Origin: Geobacter sp. UBA6802
GTDB lineage: Bacteria > Desulfobacterota > Desulfuromonadia > Geobacterales > Pseudopelobacteraceae
Assembly (NCBI GenBank): GCA_002452325.1
Contig: DKFG01000147.1
Location: forward strand, 458-7,262
Direction of reading: 5' to 3'
Length of the DNA stretch: 6,805 nucleotides
Of this stretch, positions 1 to 5,726 are shown one piece after another. The notes under the pieces are model-generated. The model did not search any database and was not told the DNA's origin. It saw only the letters and a list, made by a program, of their open reading frames with translations. Both the position numbers and the translations under genes were made by a program. Every line of letters begins with the position of its first letter. Within the stretch, counting starts at the first letter, position 1.

Positions 1-2
1 AG

Positions 3-158
3 CTGGTCAACCACAAGATCCTTGACCTGATCGGCGACCTGTACACCAGCGGCTACCGGATTCTGGGCAAGGTGGAGGCCCATAAGACCGGACACCATCT
101 TAACAACCTGCTGTTGAAACAACTCTTCGCTGATCCTGCCAATTACCAGATCTACTGA
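3..158 (+). CDS. lpxC: LpxC, UDP-3-O-acyl-N-acetylglucosamine deacetylase (C-terminal 51 residues, 5' end outside window)
   Basis: LpxC is the cytoplasmic zinc deacetylase that carries out the committed step of lipid A synthesis. Only the end of domain II is present; the frame is open from the window edge to TGA at 156-158. The fragment begins LVNHKILDLIGDLY, matching the conserved HKxLDxIGDL block whose His and Asp are zinc ligands (H238 and D242 in E. coli). About 20 residues later comes AHKTGHHLNN, matching the (A/T)xKSGHxLNN block that holds the catalytic His (H265 in E. coli). The protein stops soon after, at NYQIY, without the longer tail of the E. coli enzyme. Two diagnostic blocks in the right order and spacing make this secure despite truncation. 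It converges on the CheX-like gene with 19 bases between stop codons. Confidence 0.93.
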   Translation: MVNHKILDLIGDLYTSGYRILGKVEAHKTGHHLNNLLLKQLFADPANYQIY

Positions 159-177
159 CGATACAGACCCTGATAGA

Positions 178-792
178 TTATTGATCGGCCTGATGCAGCC
201 AGCAGTTGCTGCCGCAACGGCCACAGGTCAGCATGCGCTGAATCTGGTGTACCGTTGCACCGGGATGGTTATTGGGGCTGTCAGTCCCGGCTATACAGTT
301 GGCCGGTGTCACCACTGCCTTGACCATCATCCGGTACTGACCGCTGCAGAGACAGCAGGTTGAACCGCGCCAGTCAGACAACAACCGTTGCAGAAGTTTG
401 GTATCACTTTTTACAACACTGGGTAATGCCAGCAGGTAGCTATGGCGTTGACCGGTTGCATCCAGCAGCAGATTGGCCAGTATGGATGCGGCCTCGCCCA
501 GTGCGTCCTGCAGGTAGTTTTTGGCAGTAGTGTCCGACTCACCCAGCAGGGTGTCGGTCAGTCGCTGTGCCAGTGTCTCAGAGCAACTGAGAGCCAGAAA
601 GCCCCGCTCAGCCCCGCTGAAGCCGATCAAGGCGGTGTAGCAGCGGTGTGCCTCATCCGGCTGTCGGCAGCAGACCACAGGTTCAAGCTCAATATCTGCA
701 GCCACGCTGAACAGTTGACGCGCACCGGCTGAAAGACGCTGGTGCAGGTCAAGGGCGGCTAACGGTATCTGTTGGGTTTGGCAGTTATCCAT
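178..792 (-). CDS. CheX-like domain protein with cysteine-rich C-terminus
   Basis: Small cytoplasmic protein (204 aa from the chosen start) with no signal peptide or membrane segment. Residues about 45-160 read as a CheX/CheC-type domain: a strand TALIGFSG, then GFLALSCSETLAQRLTDTLLGE, then the helix DALGEAASILANLL. CheX/CheC/FliY proteins dephosphorylate CheY-P through a D/S-x3-E-x2-N...P signature. Here D96 and E100 are present, the Asn position is Ser (S103), and P124 follows at roughly the usual distance. The region after about residue 160 is not recognised; it has C190-x2-C193-x3-C197-x2-H200, and CCLC lies at 146-149. Start choice: an ATG at 816 overlaps the asmA stop (ATGA) but has no Shine-Dalgarno, whereas the in-frame ATG at 792 has AGAAGG seven bases upstream, so 792 is preferred. 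It is the last gene of the corC-asmA block. No chemotaxis genes are adjacent, so a chemotaxis role is unproven. Confidence 0.75.
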   Translation of the reverse strand: MDNCQTQQIPLAALDLHQRLSAGARQLFSVAADIELEPVVCCRQPDEAHRCYTALIGFSGAERGFLALSCSETLAQRLTDTLLGESDTTAKNYLQDALGEAASILANLLLDATGQRHSYLLALPSVVKSDTKLLQRLLSDWRGSTCCLCSGQYRMMVKAVVTPANCIAGTDSPNNHPGATVHQIQRMLTCGRCGSNCWLHQADQ

Positions 793-799
793 TGCATCA

Positions 800-805
800 C
801 CTTCT
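800..805 (-). promoter_or_regulatory. Shine-Dalgarno site deciding the CheX-like gene start
   Basis: On the - strand AGAAGG is followed by seven bases (TGATGCA) and then ATG at 792-790. This spacing is ideal. The upstream ATG at 816 is preceded by GATCAAACTCCGCAA, which has no purine-rich SD. The site lies in the 20 bases after the asmA stop codon (815-813), so the last gene has its own ribosome entry and need not depend on reinitiation. Confidence 0.65.
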
Positions 806-812
806 GCTGTAC

Positions 813-3800
813 TCATTGCGGAGTTTGATCGCTGTTTTGCGGTGACACCGCCTTGGGACGTTCCTGCTGATTACCCAGTACAACTTCACCGGTGTTGGTA
901 AACAGGCGTACCGGCAGCTCAAGAATTCTTCTGAAGATATCAAAGGTGCCGGTTGCCAGGGTCTGGACCGGTACGGCGGTGACTTGGGGATCATCCCAAC
1001 TGCCCTTGGCATCAAAATAGGTAGTGATCAGGCTGCCGTCCCCACCGGAAAGGATCCACCCCACCACCGGAATCCTGCTGACGACTTTGTCAACGGTCTG
1101 CAGCGGCTGTACCCCGATCTGCATGTCAAGGGTCTCCTTGACCAGGTCGATGCTGCCGACCGTGGTGACATGCATGACGTTACTATCGATGAAGAAATCC
1201 CGGGTTGTCATGACGCCGTTGGTGATCCCGATTGACGCGGTGATGCGGTTAAACGGCATGCCGTCTTTGGCCATGTCCGGCAGGCTGAAACGGAGCAGTT
1301 GTGACACGTTGATGATGGAGATCACTTTGGACAAGGTGTTGAACCGTTTCAGGGTGCCTCGCTCAACGGCAAGGGTGATGACACCGTTGGCGGTCTTTTT
1401 GATCGCGTCCAGTTCGCTGCCAACGGCGGTTATGGTGCCCTGGGCCATGGTCTTGCCTTTGATCTCACGACGGATCCCCAGCAGTTCCAGCACATCGCCT
1501 GCCCTGGCCTGCTCCAGCAAGAATGTGGTGTTCCAGCGCGGCGGCTGTCCGGCAACCCTGGTCAGGTCACCTTGCAGGGACAGTTTACCGCCCAGGATGT
1601 TGGTGTTCAGTCCCTTCAGATGTAGCACTCCGGATTCGGTTGCCAGGTAGGAGGTCAGTTTGCTGAGCGGTGCGCCGAGATAACTGCCCTTCTCTGCAGT
1701 TATGTGTGCTTGCAGATGAAATGGGGCAGGAGCTGCGTGGATGTCGCTGTCTGCCGGTTTGGCAGGAGCCAGCAGCGGGATGATCTCGTCCACATCCAGG
1801 TACGAGCAGGCAATTCGCAAATTAAAATCCGGGGTAGAGGCGGTGTTGACCGTGCCGGAAGCACTGATGACCGATTTGGGCAGCTTACCGCTGATGTTGC
1901 GGATGGTCAGCAGGTTGTCCTTTAAGGCCAGTTGTGCGCTGAACTGTTTAATGGGCATCGGTTGTTCCGTAGTTGGCAGTCCAAAATCGACCGGGTTCAG
2001 TTCCGGGGAGGTAATGTACAGCTCTGCCTCGGGGTTACTGAGGTTGTTGATCCTGCCTCTGATCTGCAACGGTGTACTGCCGTAACGGATTGCCATGCTT
2101 GAGGTCTGCAGTGCCTGCCCCTTAAAATCGATCCGGGTGCTGATGTTGGTGACCGGATCAAAGTTCTGGTGGGGCTTGAACGAAAAGCCGGTCAGCTTGA
2201 CGTTGCCGGAAAACTGCATGGTGTTGATGCTGCGGGGGTCTCCGGCCCCCATCAGGTGAGCCTGGCTGGCGCCATGCAACTGGTACTCCTTCCAGGTGGT
2301 CAGGATCGGCAGATGGTGGTCAAGAAGGAACTGATTGGTGGCAAGATCAAAAGCCAGATATGGTGCCGGATCAGTGTAGCGTAGCAAACCGTTGCCGGTA
2401 ATCTTGAGTGGCGGCAGCTGATAGGTGATGGAGGTGAAGCGGGTGTCATCCCTGCCCAGCACAGCACTGAACTGCAGGGTGTTGGCCATGCCAGCCGGTT
2501 TGCTGACCACCGCCGGATAGCTGTAGGCTGCCTGATTGAGCTGCCAGTCGCCGGAGACACGGTAGGCCTTAACCGGGCCATCTCCCTGCAGCTTCAGAGT
2601 GGTGGTGGAGCCTTGAAACTGTAGTTCCTCGACTCCTGCATGTCCGGCAACCCAGGCCACTTCACCCGGTTGGGGTGTGATGGTCATGCTGAAGGGATAA
2701 TGGGATGACACCCCTTCGGTTGCATAATCGGTAATGCTGCCGTCAAGGGTAAAGGGAGCATCGCCAAAGTTGCCGCTCATGCCGACTAGGTTGAAGTTGT
2801 GCCCCTTCATCTCCAGGGTGCCTTTGATCTGTCGGAAAGTGGGGGTGGTTTCACCATACTGGATGACGGCTTGGTCTGCCGTGCCTTTGATGTACAGGCT
2901 GTTGGCATTGTCGCCAATGCCAAATTTGGCCAGCTGTGAAAAGCGTCCGTTCAGGGTGCCGGTGGTCAGCCTGAAGATTCCGGCCCGGATACGCTGTTCA
3001 ATAAAATCGGCAGCATCTTCGGCAATGATGCCAAAGGGAATGTAGTGCTTCACCTTCTGGTAGTCGAACGGTTCGGTGACCGCCTCAACGTTGATGGATG
3101 GATCTTTGCTGTTCAGGTGGGCCAGCCGTAGATTGCCCTTTAAAGAAAAATTATCCAGGTCAAGTTTCAGCTTGCTGAGTATCAGTTCGGTTGCAGTCCA
3201 TTTGAATGGACTGCCCACGGTAACGGTTCGTGATGAAACTGCCTGACGGAAGACCGTGGGCCAGATAACCCTGGGCTGCTCTGCTGCCAGCCAGACCTTG
3301 CCCTCCAGGTCGTGCCAGCGTCCTTTGAGAGTGAGACGGGTGCTGATGGTGCCGCCAGGGGAAGGGAAGGGGGCTCGGTTGCCCAGGTATGGCCAGAAAC
3401 GCCAGTATTCCAGACGGTCAAGCTCACCTTTTACGTCACAGTCAGTCTGATGCAAGAGACTGCCGGTCTTGGGCAGCCTGAAGCTGCCGCTGCTGCTGAT
3501 CCGGTTGGGGCTGTTACCTTCTACCACTGCCGATAGCTTGAACGTGCTTTTTTTACCCCGTTTCAGGCGATCGATCGTGAAGTTGATGCCGGAAAGGGTG
3601 ACGGTAAGCGGCGTGGCGCCAATGCCGGCATCCCGCCAGAACAGGGTGCTGTTGACAATCCTGATGCTGCGCGCCTCAAGGTCGTAGCTGTCACCTGTTG
3701 GCTTGATCAGGTCATCGATGTTCAAAAGCCCTTCTTTGGAGCGCGATAGTGAGATGCGGGCACCGTCGAGGACGATTTCACGCAGTTTGATCTGCTTGGT

Positions 3801-4112
3801 CAACAACGGCAGCAAAGCGAGCCGGAATGAGATCCGTCGGGCGCTCAGAAACTGCCCTTGTCCGTTGCGCTCCTGAATAAGGGGTTCATCAAAGCTGAAA
3901 GCAGGGCCCCTCACCCAGGTGAAATGACTGTTACCCAGATGTACCGGGCGATGCAACTGAGTCTGCAGCAGGTTGGTCAGCTGTGTCTGATAGCGGTTCA
4001 GATCAAGCAGGCGGGGGAGTATGACCGAGAGGCCAAAAACGATGATACTGGCCAGCAACAGGAGGGCAAAGACAATTCTGAACAGGAGTGGGTGTGATCC
4101 AATGCGCATCAT
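813..4112 (-). CDS. AsmA/YhdP-family inner-membrane-anchored periplasmic protein
   Basis: A 1099-residue protein of the AsmA-like group, which in Gram-negatives (TamB, YhdP, YdbH, AsmA) spans the periplasm and is implicated in anterograde phospholipid transport to, and integrity of, the outer membrane. Residues about 9-33 form one N-terminal transmembrane anchor. The classic AsmA opening follows: LNRYQTQLTNLLQTQLHRPVHLG, then KLREIVLDGARISLSRSKEGLLNIDDLI. The middle is long and beta-rich, with repeated amphipathic strands of the kind that build a hydrophobic groove. The AsmA C-terminal region runs from about 919 to 1071 (GTLKRFNTLSKV, DGMPFNRI at 950-957, GSIDLVKETLDMQI, GSWDDPQV at 1037-1044), ending in a short polar tail. 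The layout and size resemble YhdP (about 1270 aa) more than AsmA (about 620 aa). Start is uncertain: TTG at 4121 abuts the corC stop, while ATG at 4112 or 4109 is more conventional; none has a clear SD, suggesting translational coupling to corC. Confidence 0.85.
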   Translation of the reverse strand: MMRIGSHPLLFRIVFALLLLASIIVFGLSVILPRLLDLNRYQTQLTNLLQTQLHRPVHLGNSHFTWVRGPAFSFDEPLIQERNGQGQFLSARRISFRLALLPLLTKQIKLREIVLDGARISLSRSKEGLLNIDDLIKPTGDSYDLEARSIRIVNSTLFWRDAGIGATPLTVTLSGINFTIDRLKRGKKSTFKLSAVVEGNSPNRISSSGSFRLPKTGSLLHQTDCDVKGELDRLEYWRFWPYLGNRAPFPSPGGTISTRLTLKGRWHDLEGKVWLAAEQPRVIWPTVFRQAVSSRTVTVGSPFKWTATELILSKLKLDLDNFSLKGNLRLAHLNSKDPSINVEAVTEPFDYQKVKHYIPFGIIAEDAADFIEQRIRAGIFRLTTGTLNGRFSQLAKFGIGDNANSLYIKGTADQAVIQYGETTPTFRQIKGTLEMKGHNFNLVGMSGNFGDAPFTLDGSITDYATEGVSSHYPFSMTITPQPGEVAWVAGHAGVEELQFQGSTTTLKLQGDGPVKAYRVSGDWQLNQAAYSYPAVVSKPAGMANTLQFSAVLGRDDTRFTSITYQLPPLKITGNGLLRYTDPAPYLAFDLATNQFLLDHHLPILTTWKEYQLHGASQAHLMGAGDPRSINTMQFSGNVKLTGFSFKPHQNFDPVTNISTRIDFKGQALQTSSMAIRYGSTPLQIRGRINNLSNPEAELYITSPELNPVDFGLPTTEQPMPIKQFSAQLALKDNLLTIRNISGKLPKSVISASGTVNTASTPDFNLRIACSYLDVDEIIPLLAPAKPADSDIHAAPAPFHLQAHITAEKGSYLGAPLSKLTSYLATESGVLHLKGLNTNILGGKLSLQGDLTRVAGQPPRWNTTFLLEQARAGDVLELLGIRREIKGKTMAQGTITAVGSELDAIKKTANGVITLAVERGTLKRFNTLSKVISIINVSQLLRFSLPDMAKDGMPFNRITASIGITNGVMTTRDFFIDSNVMHVTTVGSIDLVKETLDMQIGVQPLQTVDKVVSRIPVVGWILSGGDGSLITTYFDAKGSWDDPQVTAVPVQTLATGTFDIFRRILELPVRLFTNTGEVVLGNQQERPKAVSPQNSDQTPQ

Positions 4113-4121
4113 GTCGATCAA

Positions 4122-5459
4122 TTACGTGCGGGCTGAGGGGGCATCAGCCTGGTGCACTGCCTGGGTCAGCGGTATGATTCTGACCTGCAGTACGGCAGTG
4201 CGGGTTACCTGTTCACAGACCAGCAGAAAGCCGTTCCACTGGGTTGTCTCACCCTGATCAGGCAGATGCCCCAGTTCGTCAAGCACCAGTCCGGCCACGG
4301 TTTCGTAGTGGGGGGCCTCTTCCAGCTTGATGCCCAAAGGTTCTTGCAGGTCAAAGATCGAGATCAGGCCGTCAACCAGCCAGCTGCCGTCTGACTGCGG
4401 TTGAATCCTGCCGGATTCGCCCGCATCATGCTCATCCTCAATCTCTCCCACCAGCTCTTCCAGCAGGTCTTCGGTGGTAACCAGGCCGGATATGCCGCCG
4501 TACTCATCCACCACTAAGGCCATATGGTTGCGTGTTCGCTGCATCTCCTTCAGCAGATCGTTCACCTTTTTGCTCTCCGGCACAAACACCGGTGGGCGGA
4601 TGACCTGTTCCAGCTGCAGCTCATCCCCTCTGACCAGTGCCCCCATGATATCTTTATCATGCAGGACACCAACGATCTCCTCGATATCCTCCCGGTAGAC
4701 CGGGTAGCGGGAATACTGGGCCTCCAGAATGATCTGTACCAGCTGCTCACGGGGTAGCAGCAGGTCCAGAGCGACCATCCGGGTACGGGGAGCCATCACT
4801 TCCCGAACACAGGTGTGGGTAAACTCGAATACATTCTGGATATACTCGTTTTCTGCCTGGCTGAAGACGCCGCTTTCATGGCCTTCCTGCACCATATGCT
4901 GCACCTCTTCCCGGGAGATAAATGCGTTCTGTTCGGTTTTCATGCCGATCAGACGCTGTACCGCCTTGCTGGAGCTGGTCAGCAGCAGTACGGCAGGGGC
5001 CGTGATCCGGGCAATCAACTGCATGGGACGGGCCAGCCGCAGGGCAATCCGGTCGGCGTACTGCAGGCCGATCGCCTTGGGTACCAGTTCACCGATGATC
5101 AGGGTGATATACGAGACCGTGACCACCACTGCTAGCGCTGCCAACGGCTCTGCGGCACGTTGGATTATCGGCCAGGGTAGTGACTTCAGAAAGGGACGTA
5201 ACTGCTCAATGGCAACAATGCCACCAACAGTGGATGCGGCGGAGCCGGCTACGGTAACACCGATCTGGATCACCGCCAGCAGTACATGGGGGTCTTTCTG
5301 GTAGGCGTCAATGATCATGGCCCGTTCGTCGCCATCGGCAACCAGCTGGGCAAGCCTGCCTTTACGGATGGAGATAATGGCAAATTCGGCCATGGAAAAA
5401 AAGCCGTTCAGCCCGATCAGCAGTAAAATAACAAGTAATTCAAGGGTAATGATATCCAT
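4122..5459 (-). CDS. HlyC/CorC-family membrane protein (CNNM/DUF21 domain, CBS pair, CorC_HlyC domain)
   Basis: A 445-residue integral membrane protein of the CorC/CNNM family, linked to Mg2+ (or Co2+) efflux, probably Na+-coupled, with CBS domains as the nucleotide-sensing cytosolic part. Residues 1-170 are the transmembrane DUF21 domain: helices near 5-30, 58-84, 103-130 and 145-165, with FFSMAEFAIIS at 20-30 and the family hallmark GELVPK at 123-128. A linker helix (ISREEVQHMV, GVFSQAENEYI) leads to VMAPRTRMVALD at 221-232, the start of the first CBS domain; the second CBS contains MALVVDEYGGISGLVTTEDLLEE (313-335). Residues about 350-430 form the C-terminal CorC_HlyC domain. Length and domain order are standard and nothing is missing. 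The second helix reads QIGVTVAG rather than the IGNN of canonical CorC/CNNM proteins, as in YtfL-like relatives. The name hemolysin sometimes given to this family should not be taken as a function. It is the first gene of the block; its TAA (4124-4122) precedes the AsmA gene by only a few bases. Confidence 0.92.
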   Translation of the reverse strand: MDIITLELLVILLLIGLNGFFSMAEFAIISIRKGRLAQLVADGDERAMIIDAYQKDPHVLLAVIQIGVTVAGSAASTVGGIVAIEQLRPFLKSLPWPIIQRAAEPLAALAVVVTVSYITLIIGELVPKAIGLQYADRIALRLARPMQLIARITAPAVLLLTSSSKAVQRLIGMKTEQNAFISREEVQHMVQEGHESGVFSQAENEYIQNVFEFTHTCVREVMAPRTRMVALDLLLPREQLVQIILEAQYSRYPVYREDIEEIVGVLHDKDIMGALVRGDELQLEQVIRPPVFVPESKKVNDLLKEMQRTRNHMALVVDEYGGISGLVTTEDLLEELVGEIEDEHDAGESGRIQPQSDGSWLVDGLISIFDLQEPLGIKLEEAPHYETVAGLVLDELGHLPDQGETTQWNGFLLVCEQVTRTAVLQVRIIPLTQAVHQADAPSART

Positions 5460-5467
5460 AACGCGGT

Positions 5468-5496
5468 ATTTTCCCTTGGAATCAGCAGAATGTCAA
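5468..5496 (-). promoter_or_regulatory. Candidate sigma-70 promoter for the corC-asmA-cheX block
   Basis: On the - strand there is a perfect -35 hexamer TTGACA (5496-5491), a spacer of exactly 17 bases, then GAAAAT (5473-5468), matching the -10 consensus at 4 of 6 positions. It is the only strong match I see upstream of corC. The predicted transcription start (about 5462-5460) would be one to three bases before the corC ATG at 5459, giving a near-leaderless mRNA. The purine stretch AAGGGA upstream of the ATG would then lie inside the promoter rather than act as an SD. The match is direct sequence evidence; promoter function is inferred. Confidence 0.5.
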
Positions 5497-5508
5497 TCAT
5501 GGCAACGG

Positions 5509-5521
5509 TTTTGTAACAAAA
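5509..5521. repeat. Perfect 13-base palindrome, operator-like
   Basis: TTTTGTAACAAAA has six-base arms (TTTTGT / ACAAAA on the - strand) around a single centre base at 5515. It overlaps the T tract of the - strand terminator and sits about 13 bases upstream of the corC -35 element. It could be a protein-binding site, an AT-rich UP-like element, or only the run-out of the terminator. No regulator is recognised. Confidence 0.3.
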
Positions 5522-5555
5522 AAGCCGCCAGTCAACAGGGGTGTTGTGGTGGCGG
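5518..5555 (-). terminator. Intrinsic terminator reading leftward, with no recognised gene upstream of it
   Basis: The - strand RNA forms CCGCCA / UGGCGG (5555-5550 with 5530-5525), an internal loop (CCA / AC), then CAACA / UGUUG... as the inner five-base stem (5546-5542 with 5537-5533), and a CCCC loop. It is followed by C and six U (5523-5518). This is a textbook rho-independent terminator. On the + strand there is no T run after the hairpin, so it works in one direction only. The next gene on that side, lepA, is on the opposite strand, so the terminator may end a small - strand transcript, stop antisense transcription out of lepA, or insulate the corC promoter. Confidence 0.75.
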
Positions 5556-5620
5556 TAACGGGTGGTGTCAGGTTACTCAGGTATGCAGTGTTTCTCTGCG
5601 GTTGCCTGTAGCTTGCTGCT

Positions 5621-5645
5621 GCAGGGCGACAGAAGTCGTTGCTGC
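5621..5645 (+). other. Hairpin upstream of lepA
   Basis: On the + strand GCAGGGCGAC (5621-5630) can pair with GTCGTT-G-CTGC (5635-5645), giving about ten pairs including two G-U wobbles and one bulged G, closed by an AGAA loop. On the - strand the wobbles become A-C mismatches, so the fold favours the + strand RNA. No T run follows, so it is not a terminator. It lies upstream of the candidate lepA promoter and may not be transcribed in the + direction at all. Confidence 0.3.
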
Positions 5646-5655
5646 CATTTCCTGC

Positions 5656-5684
5656 TTTACTTTCACCGACGTGTTGATTATCCT
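5656..5684 (+). promoter_or_regulatory. Weak candidate promoter for lepA
   Basis: TTTACT (5656-5661) and TATCCT (5679-5684) are separated by 17 bases, each matching the sigma-70 hexamers at 4 of 6 positions; transcription would begin near 5691 and give a leader of about 35 bases. A better -10 match, TAAAAT at 5694-5699 (5 of 6), is also present, but its nearest -35-like hexamer, TTGATT at 5674, is only 14 bases away. One of these probably serves lepA, since the gene has no same-strand neighbour upstream in the window. Confidence 0.3.
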
Positions 5685-5726
5685 TCCAAATTCTAAAATC
5701 GCATCTACAGAAGTAAGTGAGAGTTC

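Noticed and set aside
195..215. Inverted repeat GCAGCCAGCAGTTGCTGC near the end of the CheX-like gene as a terminator for lpxC
   Set aside because: The symmetry comes from CAGCA/TGCTG with a two-base loop inside coding sequence, and no T run follows on either strand.
813..816. ATGA start-stop overlap as the CheX-like gene start
   Set aside because: Attractive for coupling, but there is no SD before it, whereas the in-frame ATG at 792 has AGAAGG at seven bases. Kept only as an alternative start.
1024..1650. 208-codon + strand frame opposite the AsmA-like gene
   Set aside because: Ser/Arg/Val-rich shadow of a clearly real 1099-residue protein, with no recognisable domain.
4729..5304. 191-codon + strand frame opposite the CorC-family gene
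   Set aside because: Antisense to intact transmembrane and CBS domains; Ser/Thr/Ile-rich composition typical of a shadow.
5499..5514. Sigma-54-like TGGCAACGGTTTTGT on the + strand
   Set aside because: It has GG-N10-GT, not the required GC at -12, and lies more than 200 bases before lepA.
5460..5726. c-di-GMP/cGAMP (GEMM) riboswitch in the intergenic region
   Set aside because: Considered because such elements are common in Geobacter. I read both strands and did not find the conserved GEMM core sequences; only the terminator and a simple hairpin are present.
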